NCBI GenBank assembly: GCA_030145195.1
Contig: JAQYVY010000001.1
Span: forward strand, 1-64,000
DNA length: 64,000 nucleotides
From: Desulfuromonadales bacterium
Lineage (GTDB): Bacteria; Desulfobacterota; Desulfuromonadia; Desulfuromonadales; BM103
Direction: 5' to 3'
How positions within the stretch are numbered: the first letter of the stretch is position 1; every line of letters begins with the position of its first letter. Shown here in pieces: positions 35,379 through 44,606 of this stretch. Under the pieces are notes generated by a model. The model saw only the letters and a list, made by a program, of their open reading frames with translations. It did not search any database and had not been told where the DNA came from. The position numbers and the translations under genes are program-made.

Positions 35379-36359
35379 ATGAGCGACGCAGTCCATTATT
35401 CCGATCTCGGCCTGGTAAATACTCGCGACATGTTCGCTAAGGCGATGGCGGGCGGTTATGCTATCCCCGCTTACAACTTTAACAATCTCGAGCAGCTTCA
35501 GGCGATTGTTGTGGCTTGTGTCGAGAGCCGTTCCCCGGTCATTGTTCAGGTCAGCAAGGGCGCACGTGAATATGCCAACGCTACCATGCTGCGCTACATG
35601 GCGATGGGTGCGGTGAAGATGGCTCAGGAGATGGGTGTCGATCTGCCGATTTGTTTGCATCTTGACCATGGTGATTCTTTCGAGATCTGCAAGTCTTGTG
35701 TTGATAATGGTTTCTCTTCAGTCATGATCGATGGTTCACATCTGCCCTTTGATGAGAATGTCGCTTTGACCAAGAAAGTCGTTGAATACGCGCATCAGTT
35801 TGACGTGACAGTAGAAGGCGAACTCGGCGTGCTGGCTGGGATCGAAGATGAGGTTCAGGCCGAGAAATCGACTTATACCAAGCCGGAAGAGGTCGAGGAT
35901 TTTGTCAAGAAAACCGGCGTTGATTCTCTGGCGATTTCGATCGGCACCAGTCACGGTGCTTTCAAGTTCAAGCTGAAAGCCGGAGAAGAAGCGCCGCCAT
36001 TACGTTTCGATATTTTAGAAGAAGTCGAACGGCGCATCCCCGGTTTCCCCATCGTGCTTCACGGTGCATCGAGCGTGGTCCAGGACTATGTCGCCTTGAT
36101 TAACCAGTACGGTGGCAAGATGGAAGGAGCCGTTGGCGTTTCGGAAGAGCAGTTGCGGCGGGCCGCCAAAAGTGCCGTTTGTAAAATCAACATCGATTCC
36201 GACGGTCGACTGGTGGTCACTGCCAAGGTGCGTGAATATCTGGCGAAAAACCCTGGTGAATTCGACCCGCGCAAATATCTCGGTGCCGCTCGCAAGGAGT
36301 TGCAGCAACTGCTGATACACAAAAACAAGACGGTGCTTGGCAGTGCCGGTAAAGCCTGA
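35379..36359 (+). CDS. fba: Class II fructose-bisphosphate aldolase
   Basis: 326 residues. Zinc enzyme that cleaves fructose-1,6-bisphosphate to DHAP and glyceraldehyde-3-phosphate, here probably working in gluconeogenesis. Motifs: YNFNNLEQLQAIV; catalytic/zinc LHLDHGDSFE; VMIDGSHLPFDENV; zinc Glu/His TVEGELGVLAG; ISIGTSHGAFKFK; VLHGASSV. AAGGAGG precedes the ATG. Strong terminator downstream. Confidence 0.95.
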   Translation: MSDAVHYSDLGLVNTRDMFAKAMAGGYAIPAYNFNNLEQLQAIVVACVESRSPVIVQVSKGAREYANATMLRYMAMGAVKMAQEMGVDLPICLHLDHGDSFEICKSCVDNGFSSVMIDGSHLPFDENVALTKKVVEYAHQFDVTVEGELGVLAGIEDEVQAEKSTYTKPEEVEDFVKKTGVDSLAISIGTSHGAFKFKLKAGEEAPPLRFDILEEVERRIPGFPIVLHGASSVVQDYVALINQYGGKMEGAVGVSEEQLRRAAKSAVCKINIDSDGRLVVTAKVREYLAKNPGEFDPRKYLGAARKELQQLLIHKNKTVLGSAGKA

Positions 36360-36388
36360 GGCTGGGTACGGAAAAGATAAACAAAGAT

Positions 36389-36423
36389 AAAGAGCCGTCC
36401 GGTTAGCCGGGCGGCTCTTTTTG
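36389..36423 (+). terminator. Rho-independent terminator of fba
   Basis: Stem AAAGAGCCGTCCGG / CCGGGCGGCTCTTT (one mismatch), TTAG loop, followed by TTTTT. Confidence 0.92.
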
Positions 36424-36600
36424 TCCTAGCCAGAGCACCAATGGCAGGCGGTCTATTGGCTCTGCAACTATCCCAAAGTAAGAGAGATGGATTTCCTTGT
36501 GCTACGAGCTTATGGCTGTGGTGTGCCACCCTATTTTAAAGGCCAACAACTAGAACAGTTTTGCTCTGCGTTCGCTGCTTCTCGTTAAGTTTTTGCGCCG

Positions 36601-37851
36601 TTATTTTTTGTGGTCATCCCCGCGGCTGAGACCGTCGGTTTTGGGGAGCGGCGTGAAGGTCACGTTCAAGGTGAGCTGTTTCTGCTCTCGCTCCACAATC
36701 AGAATCGCCTGATCGCCTTCTGTTCTTTGGCTGATTTCATAGACCAGGTCAAAGTTGTCCTTTAGCAGAACACCATCGAGACTGACAAGAACATCGCCGG
36801 CTTGAACTCCTGACCGGTCGGCCGTTGAGCTGATGACGACATTTTCGACCACGACCTGGCCACTCTCATCGTTCATGCGCACGCCGAGTTTGACCCGTTT
36901 CCCCGGTAGACTCTCGTACTTGGTGTAGGCCAGATAATCGTAAGGTGGCATCGGTAAGTGCGGCAAGTCGACGTCCATTAGTGACTCTTGTTTCTCCACC
37001 GGAATCTCCAGCTCACGATTGCCAACCAGCAGATAGGATGTCGGCAGACGGCGGTGAACCCGGCGCGGGATGCCAAAACCGTAGCGGACGTGGTTGCCTC
37101 CCGCCATGACCACCATGCGCTGTCCCGCGTCACGGGTCGTTAACTCCTGAACAATTGTTTCCGCCATCGCCTCGTCCCAAAGCGTCTGCACTCGGAGAAA
37201 GCTGTCGAGCATTTTGCTGCCGTTGCTGTGCCCGGCAAAGATCGCTTCAGCCATGGCTTTTTGATAGGGGTCGGCAAAGTCCATTTCGGGCAGTTTATCT
37301 CGCGTCTCTGCATCGAGCTGGTCGATCGCTGTCATGGCGATCTTGCGCCGGAATTCCTTGGAGATATTCAGGCCGATGACCGGAATCTGGTGGTCGCGGG
37401 CGTAGAGTAGAATGTCGCGGTAATAACTGAAGTCCTGAGTCCAGACGCTGTACCAGTTCGCTTGTTTCAGGAACTCCTTTTCCGACAGCGTGCCGGCAAT
37501 CCAGTCATCAAGCACCGGCTGTTGTTCGTGATTGAACATCTCCATGCCGAGGCTGACCTGTTGCGGATGATTTCCGGCTACGGCCTCAAGGACCTGGAGC
37601 TGCAACCGGTGGCTGGCCGGATTGTCGTGCGTTTCTCCAACGTAAACGATGCGGGCATCGACAACGGCAGCAAGCATTGCTTCAGTGTTGACATAGTGGC
37701 CGGTTGGCATATGCAGGATGTCGCCAACAGTTGGTGCTGTTTTTGGGGTATAGGGCTGTTCCGGGTTGCCGATTGGGTGCTGAGTCATAGTGCAAGCCGT
37801 CAAGGTTAGAAAAGCAAAAAAGGCTAAGATCCGGGTCATTGTGTCAGTCAT
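36601..37851 (-). CDS. ChaN-family heme-binding lipoprotein with a C-terminal PDZ domain
   Basis: 416 residues. Lipobox FLTLTAC with the modified Cys near residue 20. The ChaN/DUF399 domain (about 65-280) has VYVGETHDNPASHRLQL, LGMEMFNHEQQPVLDDW and VMAGGNHVRYGFG; the family binds heme or acts as an iron-regulated lipoprotein. A PDZ domain follows (about 310-405: KLGVRMN, ADRSGVQAGDVLVSLDG). The fusion of ChaN with PDZ suggests an envelope protein that handles a heme protein or peptide partner. GGGAT precedes the ATG at 37851. Confidence 0.88.
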   Translation of the reverse strand: MTDTMTRILAFFAFLTLTACTMTQHPIGNPEQPYTPKTAPTVGDILHMPTGHYVNTEAMLAAVVDARIVYVGETHDNPASHRLQLQVLEAVAGNHPQQVSLGMEMFNHEQQPVLDDWIAGTLSEKEFLKQANWYSVWTQDFSYYRDILLYARDHQIPVIGLNISKEFRRKIAMTAIDQLDAETRDKLPEMDFADPYQKAMAEAIFAGHSNGSKMLDSFLRVQTLWDEAMAETIVQELTTRDAGQRMVVMAGGNHVRYGFGIPRRVHRRLPTSYLLVGNRELEIPVEKQESLMDVDLPHLPMPPYDYLAYTKYESLPGKRVKLGVRMNDESGQVVVENVVISSTADRSGVQAGDVLVSLDGVLLKDNFDLVYEISQRTEGDQAILIVEREQKQLTLNVTFTPLPKTDGLSRGDDHKK

Positions 37852-38253
37852 TATTATCCCATGCTGGTTTAGCTGTTGTCAGGGCTAGTAGTCTGCCGGA
37901 CTATCAAGGAACTGGATGAACTTTCGTCCCTTTGGCTCATCTCTCAGCTCTTTTACGATCAATTGCTACGGCTATTACTTTTAAATGGGCTGAAATTTGA
38001 TCTCAAACGGCTATTTTTTCGCTTCCGCCCGGATATCCCGATAGACTGTTAGAGTCGAAACCGAATTAGACCATACAACACATCCTCTCTCAAGAGAAAA
38101 TCAGGCTAGAAATAGGATCCTGGTTTCGCTCATTAGTTCTGCCTGACTGCTTTTTAAGTTGACAATAGAGGCAGGTTGGAGAGAAAAGGAGCAATCGGAA
38201 TTGTGGACTCGTTTTCCGACGATAATCGGAGCACTTCTATTGAGGAGAAAACC
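37852..38253. other. Gene-free stretch before the carboxynorspermidine dehydrogenase gene
   Basis: About 400 bases between divergent genes. TTGACA near 38158 is a possible -35, but I see no matching -10. No riboswitch or repeat recognised. A long antisense frame over this region and the next gene is a shadow. Confidence 0.4.
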
Positions 38254-39453
38254 ATGAGCAAAGTTTTGATCATAGGGGCTGGTGGCGTCAGTCGGGTGGT
38301 GGTTCACAAGTGCGCCCAGCGCAAGGATGTTTTTACTGATATCACTCTGGCGTCGCGGACCCAATCCAAATGTGACGCGATCGCGGCTGAGATTACCGCG
38401 GTCAAGATCAAGACTGCCCAGGTCGATGCCGATAATGTCCCAGAACTGGTGGCACTGATCAAACAGGTGCAGCCTGCGCTGGTGCTCAATGTGGCGCTCC
38501 CCTACCAGGATCTGACCATCATGGATGCCTGTCTGGAGACCGGGGTCGATTATCTTGATACCGCCAATTACGAACCTCTCGATACAGCTAAGTTCGAATA
38601 CCGTTGGCAGTGGGATTATCAGGAACGTTTCCGTGAGCAGGGCTTGATGGCGTTGCTCGGCAGCGGCTTTGATCCGGGGATGACCAATGTCTACACCGCT
38701 TTGGCGGCGCAGAACTATCTGGACGAGGTGCAGGAGATTGACATCATTGATGCCAATGCTGGCGACCACGGTCAACCTTTTGCCACCAACTTCAATCCGG
38801 AAATAAATATCCGCGAGGTGACCGCACCCTGCCGTCACTGGCAGGATGGTGACTGGGTGGAGACCGCTGCTCTCACGACCAAGCGGGTCTTTGATTTTCC
38901 CGACGGGATCGGTCCGATGAACATTTATCGGATGTATCACGAAGAAATGGAGTCGTTGGTCAAAAATCTGCCGACGATCCAGAAGGCTCAGTTCTGGATG
39001 ACCTTTTCTGATAACTACCTCAAGCATCTCGAGGTGCTGCAGAATGTCGGCATGACCCGGATTGATGAGGTCGAGTATCAGGGGCAGAAGATTGTGCCGT
39101 TGCAGTTTCTTAAGGCTGTGCTGCCGGATCCCGGTTCGCTTGGCCCCCTGACCAAAGGCCGTACCTGCATCGGTGTGATTGCCCGAGGGCTTAAGGATGG
39201 TCAGCGCAAGCAGGTTTATATCTACAATATCTGTGACCATGAGAAGTGCTATGCCGAGGTTAACTCTCAGGCCATCAGCTACACCACTGGCGTGCCTGCC
39301 GTGGTTGGGGCCATCATGATGCTGACCGGGAAATGGCGTAAGCCGGGAGTCTGGAACATGGAGCAGTTCGATCCGCAGCCGTTCCTGGATGAAGTCGGGC
39401 CGATGGGTTTGCCGCATGTGGTGGTTGATGGTGGTGACTGGCCTGAGCTTTAG
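38254..39453 (+). CDS. Carboxynorspermidine/carboxyspermidine dehydrogenase (saccharopine dehydrogenase family)
   Basis: 399 residues from ATG 38254 (MSKVLIIGAGGVSRVVV), which has TTGAGGAG upstream; the longer frame is rejected. Rossmann NAD(P) motif GAGGVSR at 8-14; the LSRT-type ...LASRTQSKC; C-terminal saccharopine-dehydrogenase-like domain with GSGFDPGMTNVYTALA. It reductively joins aspartate semialdehyde with putrescine or diaminopropane to make carboxy(nor)spermidine. The next gene, nspC, makes the product by decarboxylation, so the assignment is well supported by context. Confidence 0.9.
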   Translation: MSKVLIIGAGGVSRVVVHKCAQRKDVFTDITLASRTQSKCDAIAAEITAVKIKTAQVDADNVPELVALIKQVQPALVLNVALPYQDLTIMDACLETGVDYLDTANYEPLDTAKFEYRWQWDYQERFREQGLMALLGSGFDPGMTNVYTALAAQNYLDEVQEIDIIDANAGDHGQPFATNFNPEINIREVTAPCRHWQDGDWVETAALTTKRVFDFPDGIGPMNIYRMYHEEMESLVKNLPTIQKAQFWMTFSDNYLKHLEVLQNVGMTRIDEVEYQGQKIVPLQFLKAVLPDPGSLGPLTKGRTCIGVIARGLKDGQRKQVYIYNICDHEKCYAEVNSQAISYTTGVPAVVGAIMMLTGKWRKPGVWNMEQFDPQPFLDEVGPMGLPHVVVDGGDWPEL

Positions 39454-39459
39454 GTGGAA

Positions 39460-39660
39460 ATTTTTAACGCAAAGACGCAGAGGCGCCCAGAAAAGACTTA
39501 ACGCAAAGGCGCAAAGTGGTGAGGCAAGACGCGAAGGATATAATCAGTACTTAAAGGATTTTTCTTTGGCTCAGGATCTATAGTTTTTACCAAACAACTT
39601 TGCTCTTGAATTTTAAGTTTCCTTTTTGTTTTCTCTGCGACTCAGCGTCTTTGCGTTAAT
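39460..39660. repeat. Palindromic repeat between casdh and nspC
   Basis: TAACGCAAAGACGCAGAGGC at the left and GACTCAGCGTCTTTGCGTTAA at the right form a long imperfect inverted repeat around an AT-rich centre. A second internal TTAACGCAAAGGCGCAAAG lies at about 39499-39517. Confidence 0.75.
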
Positions 39661-39672
39661 TGAGGTGTTAGG

Positions 39673-40827
39673 TTGACCGGTATCGATATCCCGAAAATTC
39701 TGCAACTGGCACCATCGCCAGCCTATGTGATTGACCTTGGTCGCTTGCGTCACAACCTGGCGATTCTCGATCAGGTGCAACAGCGTAGCGGCGCGAAAAT
39801 CCTCATGGCGCTCAAGGCGTTCTCCATGTGGAGTACTTTCCCGTTGATTCGCGAGACCTTGCAGGGGGTCTGTGCCTCGTCACCGTGGGAAGCGCGTCTG
39901 GGCCGGGAAGAGTTTGGTGGCGAGGTGCACTCCTTCTCCGCAGCCTTTAAAGAGAGCGATGTTGCCGAATTGCTGTCGATCTCAGACCATCTGGTTTTTA
40001 ACTCTTTTAATCAGTTCGAACGTTTCCGACCTCTCTGGGCAAAAGAGCAGGGCAGGGTGTCGATCGGGCTGCGGGTCAACCCCGAACATTCAGAAGGGCA
40101 TACCGAGCTTTACGATCCCTGTGCAGCAAATTCGCGCCTCGGTATCCCCCGCCGTGAGTTCAACGGTCAGTCTTTGGCCGGGGTGGAAGGCTTGCACTTC
40201 CATACTCTTTGCGAACAGCTCTTTGAGCCATTGGCCCGTACGGCTAAAGTCTTTGAAAAAAAATTCGGTGAATTTTTGCCGCAAATGAAATGGATCAACT
40301 TCGGCGGCGGTCATCACATCACCCGTGCGGGCTACGATATTGATGGTCTGGTTGAGCTGATCTGTTATTTTAAAAAGAAGTACAACGTCGAAGTCTATCT
40401 TGAGCCAGGAGAGGCGATTGCCATTGGCACCGGCCTGCTGGTTGGTGAAGTCCTCGATGTTGTGCACAACGAAATCGAGACAGCCATCCTCGATATTTCG
40501 GCGACCTGCCACATGCCGGACATTCTGGAGATGCCTTACCGTCCGGAGATCATGGGCGGATTTGACCCTGGTGAAAAGGAATACACCTATCGCCTCGGGG
40601 GGCCATCGTGCCTGGCTGGCGATATCATCGGTGACTGGTCTTTCGAACAAGCCTTGCGCCCCGGCGACCGGTTGGCGTTCCTCGATATGGCCCATTACAC
40701 CATGGTTAAAACCACGACTTTTAACGGTATCCAGCATCCGCATCTCTGTACTTTTGAGCCGGAGACTGGAGAGTTGCAAGTGGTGCGAAGCTTTGGTTAT
40801 GAGGATTTTCGGGGGCGGCTTTCCTGA
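39673..40827 (+). CDS. nspC: Carboxynorspermidine decarboxylase
   Basis: 384 residues, PLP fold-III (alanine racemase-like) enzyme. Conserved ILMALKAFSMWSTFPLI includes the PLP lysine; VCASSPWEARLGREEFG, LRVNPEHSEGHTELYDP, HFHTLCEQ and LEPGEAIAIGTGLLVGEV are the family pattern. It decarboxylates carboxy(nor)spermidine to (nor)spermidine. Start is TTG 39673, with GAGGTGTTAGG before it. It forms the polyamine pair with the preceding gene; speA follows. Confidence 0.93.
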   Translation: MTGIDIPKILQLAPSPAYVIDLGRLRHNLAILDQVQQRSGAKILMALKAFSMWSTFPLIRETLQGVCASSPWEARLGREEFGGEVHSFSAAFKESDVAELLSISDHLVFNSFNQFERFRPLWAKEQGRVSIGLRVNPEHSEGHTELYDPCAANSRLGIPRREFNGQSLAGVEGLHFHTLCEQLFEPLARTAKVFEKKFGEFLPQMKWINFGGGHHITRAGYDIDGLVELICYFKKKYNVEVYLEPGEAIAIGTGLLVGEVLDVVHNEIETAILDISATCHMPDILEMPYRPEIMGGFDPGEKEYTYRLGGPSCLAGDIIGDWSFEQALRPGDRLAFLDMAHYTMVKTTTFNGIQHPHLCTFEPETGELQVVRSFGYEDFRGRLS

Positions 40828-40879
40828 GAGGGGAGCTTAATCACTAATTACGTAGAGAAAGATCAAAAGATAAACCGTA

Positions 40880-40985
40880 ATTTAACGCAGAGGCGCAAAG
40901 ACGCCAAGAAGGTCAAAGCGAGAAGTTCCAATGCTTATCCTTTGCGACTTTGCGTCTTGAGTGAGCGAACGCGAACGGGCGATAG
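40880..40985. repeat. Palindromic repeat between nspC and speA
   Basis: TTAACGCAGAGGCGCAAAGA at the left and CTTTGCGACTTTGCGTCTTG at the right, followed by AGTGAGCGAACGCGAACGGG. Same family as the 16.2 kb and 44.5 kb copies. Confidence 0.75.
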
Positions 40986-41043
40986 ATGAATTTGAATTTT
41001 TTTGCATGAAGTTGAGTGCACTCCAACCGCTTAGGTGATGAAT

Positions 41044-42951
41044 ATGGAACGTTGGTCGATTAAGAAATCTGAAAAAGCCTACAACATCGACAATTGGGGT
41101 GATGGGTTTTTCTCCATCAACCGCAAGGGGCATGTCTGTGTTCATCCTTCGCCGCATTCGAAATACTCTATCGATCTGCGGGCTCTGGTCGATGACCTGA
41201 TCAAGCGCAAGATCAAACCGCCAATCCTGATCCGCTTCATGAATGTTTTGAAGGGGCGCATCGACGCCATCAATCGAGCGTTCAGTAATGCGATTGAAGA
41301 GAACGATTATCCAGCCGGTTATCAGACCTTCTACCCGATCAAAGTCAACCAGCAGCGCCAGGTGGTTGAGGCCATTACCGAGTTTGGCAAAAAGCATCAT
41401 ATCGGTCTGGAGGTCGGCTCTAAGCCGGAGCTGGTGGCGGCGATTTCTTTTGCCACCGGCAAGGACCTGCCGATTATCTGCAATGGTTACAAGGACAACG
41501 ATTTTATCGAGACCATCCTTTATGCCAATAAGATTGGCTACGACATCACCATCGTGGTCGAAAAGCTGTTTGAGTTGGATAAAATCATTGCTCTCTCGGA
41601 AAAGATTGGCATCAAACCGAAGTTGGGGATCCGGGTCAAACTGTCATCGAAGGGAACCGGCAAATGGGCGACTTCCGGCGGCAGCGACGCCAAATTTGGT
41701 CTGAAGATCTCGGAGTTGCTCGCGGCGATTGACCTGCTCAAAGAGCATGACTTGCTTGATCAGGTGAATTTGCTGCATTTCCATATCGGCAGCCAGATCA
41801 CCAAGATCGACAAGATTAAAAATGCCTTGGTCGAGGGTGCCAGAATCTATGCCGAGATGAAGAAGATGGGCGTAGGTCTCGAATATCTCGATATCGGTGG
41901 TGGTCTCGGCGTTGATTACGATGGCTCGAAGTCGAGTTATTTCTCCAGTGTTAACTACTCTGTCGAGGAGTACGCCAATGATGTCATCTATCAGGTGAAA
42001 AATATCTGTGTTGCGGCGGGAGTGCCTTGCCCGAATATTATCTCTGAGTCGGGGCGGGCGATTGTTGCGCACTATTCAGTCTTGATCACCAACATTCTCA
42101 ACACCAACACCCAGAATGCCTTGCCAGATTACGACGACGTGCTGGAGGAGGCCGAGAAGCTTTCACCAACAGTCAAAAAGCTTAACGACATTTACCAGAG
42201 CATTGACCGCCACTCTGTGCGCGAGGATTACCACGATACCTTGCAGTTGGTTCAGGAGGCCGCCAGTCTTTTTAGTCTCGGCTACCTGACCCTGCATGAT
42301 CGGGCGCTGGCGGAATGGCTTTGTAACAAGATTTTTATCAAAATCAACAGCATTGTCGAGCGGATGCGGCCGGTCCCTGATGAACTGCAAAACTTTAAAT
42401 TGAATCTACGCGAGACCTATTTCGCCAATTTTTCGCTTTTTCAGTCCGTTCCTGATTCATGGGCGATTGATCAGTTGTTTCCGATCATGCCGCTGCAAAG
42501 GCTCAGCCAGAAACCTGACGTCATGGCGACCATCGCTGATATTACCTGTGATTCCGATGGCGAGGTCAGCAGCTTTGTTGGTGAGAACGGCAAAGCCAAG
42601 TATCTGCCATTGCATAAGGTGACGGGTGATGAAGATTATTTTATCGGGTTCTTTATGATCGGCGCTTACCAGGAAATCCTCGGTGACATGCACAACCTGT
42701 TCGGTGATACCAACGCGGTGCATATCACTTTCAACAAAAAAACCAACTACAAGATAGATACGGTGATCAAGGGTGACGCGACCTGGGAGAGCCTTAAGTA
42801 TGTGCAGTACAAGGGACCGGAGATCCTCAAGCACGTACGGGACAACCTTGAGAAAAATGTGGCTTCACGCAAGGTGTCTTTCGAGGAGACAAGTTATTTT
42901 ATTGAACTGCTGGATAAGATGCTGGTGTCTTATACGTATTTGGGGGAGTAG
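41044..42951 (+). CDS. speA: Biosynthetic arginine decarboxylase
   Basis: 635 residues from ATG 41044 (MERWSIKKSEKAYNID), with AGGTGATGA as binding site. PLP enzyme that makes agmatine from arginine, leading to putrescine. Motifs: YPIKVNQQRQVVEAI with the PLP Lys; GLEVGSKPELVAAI; LLHFHIGSQI; LDIGGGLGVDYDGSKS; ISESGRAIVAHYSVLI. Normal length of the SpeA family. It follows nspC and its repeat; together they outline putrescine and spermidine synthesis through the carboxyspermidine route. Confidence 0.95.
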   Translation: MERWSIKKSEKAYNIDNWGDGFFSINRKGHVCVHPSPHSKYSIDLRALVDDLIKRKIKPPILIRFMNVLKGRIDAINRAFSNAIEENDYPAGYQTFYPIKVNQQRQVVEAITEFGKKHHIGLEVGSKPELVAAISFATGKDLPIICNGYKDNDFIETILYANKIGYDITIVVEKLFELDKIIALSEKIGIKPKLGIRVKLSSKGTGKWATSGGSDAKFGLKISELLAAIDLLKEHDLLDQVNLLHFHIGSQITKIDKIKNALVEGARIYAEMKKMGVGLEYLDIGGGLGVDYDGSKSSYFSSVNYSVEEYANDVIYQVKNICVAAGVPCPNIISESGRAIVAHYSVLITNILNTNTQNALPDYDDVLEEAEKLSPTVKKLNDIYQSIDRHSVREDYHDTLQLVQEAASLFSLGYLTLHDRALAEWLCNKIFIKINSIVERMRPVPDELQNFKLNLRETYFANFSLFQSVPDSWAIDQLFPIMPLQRLSQKPDVMATIADITCDSDGEVSSFVGENGKAKYLPLHKVTGDEDYFIGFFMIGAYQEILGDMHNLFGDTNAVHITFNKKTNYKIDTVIKGDATWESLKYVQYKGPEILKHVRDNLEKNVASRKVSFEETSYFIELLDKMLVSYTYLGE

Positions 42952-42970
42952 CAGAGGCTGAAAGCCATTG

Positions 42971-43129
42971 CGGGACGAGGACCGCGGGACGTGGGACGAG
43001 AAAAAACTAAAAAACAAGGGGAACCCTTCGATGTGAAGAGGTTCCCCTTTTTAATGTCGATTGCCACGTCCCTCGTCCCACGTCCCACGTCCCGCGTCCC
43101 GCGTAACGCGTTACGCGTTACGCGTCCTT
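42971..43129. repeat. Heptad palindrome spanning the speA-thiC junction
   Basis: Left arm: four heptads (CGGGACG-type, 42971-42998). Right arm: nine (CGTCCCT, CGTCCCA twice, CGTCCCG twice, CGTAACG, CGTTACG twice, CGTCCTT; 43067-43129). A terminator stem lies between. The right arm extends into the 3' end of thiC, so its stop codon and last codons are repeat sequence. Confidence 0.75.
43016..43053. terminator. Bidirectional terminator between convergent speA and thiC
   Basis: AAGGGGAACC / GGTTCCCCTT with a 14-base loop, flanked by T-runs on both strands. Confidence 0.85.
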
Positions 43130-44437
43130 GGTCCCGGCCTTTCTCTCATTCATCACTTTATAAGCACAGAACTCGCCGCACATGGTGCAGGCACCATGCT
43201 CTTCATCCACGCCGGAGGCGGCACGGATGCGACGGGCTTTTTCGGGGTCCATGGCGAGAGCGAACTGGCCCTCCCAGTCGAGTGCCTTGCGGCACTTGGC
43301 CATGGCGATGTCTTTCTCCATGGCTCCCGGTACGCCCTTAACGATATCTCCGGCATGGGCGGCGATGCGGCAGGCGATGACGCCTTCGTGAACATCTTCG
43401 ACTGTCGGCAGCGCCAGGTGTTCACTGGCGGTCACGTAGCAGAGGAAGTCAGCGCCAGCCGCTGCGGCCAGGGTGCCGCCGATGGCGCAGGTGATGTGGT
43501 CGTAACCGGGCGCGATGTCGGTGACTAGCGGGCCGAGCACGTAGAATGGGGCGCCGTGACAAAGCCGTTTCTGCAGCTGAATGTTCATCTCAATCTGATT
43601 CAGCGGCACATGTCCCGGGCCTTCGATCATGACCTGAATGCCGGCCTTCCAGGCGCGCTGGGTCAATTCGCCGAGCAGGATCAGTTCCTGGATCTGGGCA
43701 CGATCAGAGGCATCAGCCAGGCAACCGGGGCGAAAGCCGTCGCCGAGGGAGAGGGTGGCGTCGTAAGGTTTGACAATTTCCAGCAGGCGGTCGAATTGTT
43801 CAAAGAGCGGGTTCTCGGCATTGTTGTGCGTCATCCACTCGACGGTGAAAGAACCGCCGCGGGAGACCACTTCCATGATCCGGCCTTCCTTGTCCATCCG
43901 CTCGACCGTCGTCCTGGTCACGCCGCAATGCACCGTGATGAAGTCGACCCCGTCATCGAGGTGTTTGATGATGCCATCGAAAATCTCGTCGGCGGTCATG
44001 TCGACCATCGCCTTGCCCTTACGAGTTACGGTGTCGACCGCGGCCTGGTAGAGCGGTACCGAGCCGATGCAGGCAGTGGTCTCGCGGATGATCGCCGCCC
44101 GGATTTCATCGATCGGGCCACCGGTTGAAAGGTCCATGATCGCATCGGCGCCAGCAGCCACCGCCACGCGGGCCTTCTCCAGTTCTTTATCGATGCTGGT
44201 GTCATCCTTGCTGGTACCGATGTTGGCGTTGACCTTGGTGCGCAGGCCCTTGCCAACCGCCAGCGGAATACCGTTGGTGTGCTTGTTGTTGTGGCAGATG
44301 ATCGCGGTGCCTTCGGCGATGCGTTGACGCAGGATTTCCGGATCAATGTTTTCCGTGGCTGCAGCCTGTTTCATCTTGTCTGAGATAACGCCCTTGCGGG
44401 CAAGCTCAAGTTGGGTCAATGCGTTCTGTTTTTTCAT
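43118..44437 (-). CDS. thiC: Phosphomethylpyrimidine synthase ThiC
   Basis: 439 residues, radical SAM enzyme that rearranges aminoimidazole ribotide to the HMP pyrimidine of thiamine. MTHNNAENPLFEQFDRLL, LSLGDGFRPGCLADASDRAQ, GPGHVPLNQIEMNIQLQK and DIAPGYDHITCAIGG are signature blocks; the C-terminal cluster motif is CTMCGEFC (CX2CX3C, one residue shorter than the common CX2CX4C). The close relative BzaF (benzimidazole synthase) is an alternative, but proximity to thiE-thiD supports ThiC. Last codons (KDA) are made of repeat heptads. Confidence 0.9.
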   Translation of the reverse strand: MKKQNALTQLELARKGVISDKMKQAAATENIDPEILRQRIAEGTAIICHNNKHTNGIPLAVGKGLRTKVNANIGTSKDDTSIDKELEKARVAVAAGADAIMDLSTGGPIDEIRAAIIRETTACIGSVPLYQAAVDTVTRKGKAMVDMTADEIFDGIIKHLDDGVDFITVHCGVTRTTVERMDKEGRIMEVVSRGGSFTVEWMTHNNAENPLFEQFDRLLEIVKPYDATLSLGDGFRPGCLADASDRAQIQELILLGELTQRAWKAGIQVMIEGPGHVPLNQIEMNIQLQKRLCHGAPFYVLGPLVTDIAPGYDHITCAIGGTLAAAAGADFLCYVTASEHLALPTVEDVHEGVIACRIAAHAGDIVKGVPGAMEKDIAMAKCRKALDWEGQFALAMDPEKARRIRAASGVDEEHGACTMCGEFCAYKVMNERKAGTKDA

Positions 44438-44489
44438 GAAACCTCATTAGTCTTACATATGTTTATTGTTGAAAAGTGATTGGAGATAA

Positions 44490-44590
44490 AACCCGTTAAC
44501 GCGCGTTCGCTGCGCTCACTCAAGACGCTAAGACGCAAAGAAAGAGAAAACATTAAAGGTTGGTTTTACTTTGCGGCTTTGCATTAAATG
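44490..44590. repeat. Palindromic repeat between thiC and thiED
   Basis: GCGCGTTCGCTGCGCTCACT at the left leads to CAAGACGCTAAGACGCAAAG, and TTTACTTTGCGGCTTTGCAT lies at the right. This is the 16.2/40.9 kb repeat in the opposite orientation. Confidence 0.75.
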
Positions 44591-44606
44591 TTTATGACCT
44601 TGGCTT

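Noticed and set aside
38101-39417. 438-residue minus-strand open frame over the carboxynorspermidine dehydrogenase gene
   Set aside because: The plus-strand gene has a Rossmann motif and good start; the minus frame has no recognisable domain.
43118-44437. BzaF (hydroxybenzimidazole synthase) instead of ThiC
   Set aside because: BzaF is normally with cobalamin genes; this gene sits with a riboswitch-controlled thiE-thiD fusion. A phylogeny would decide.
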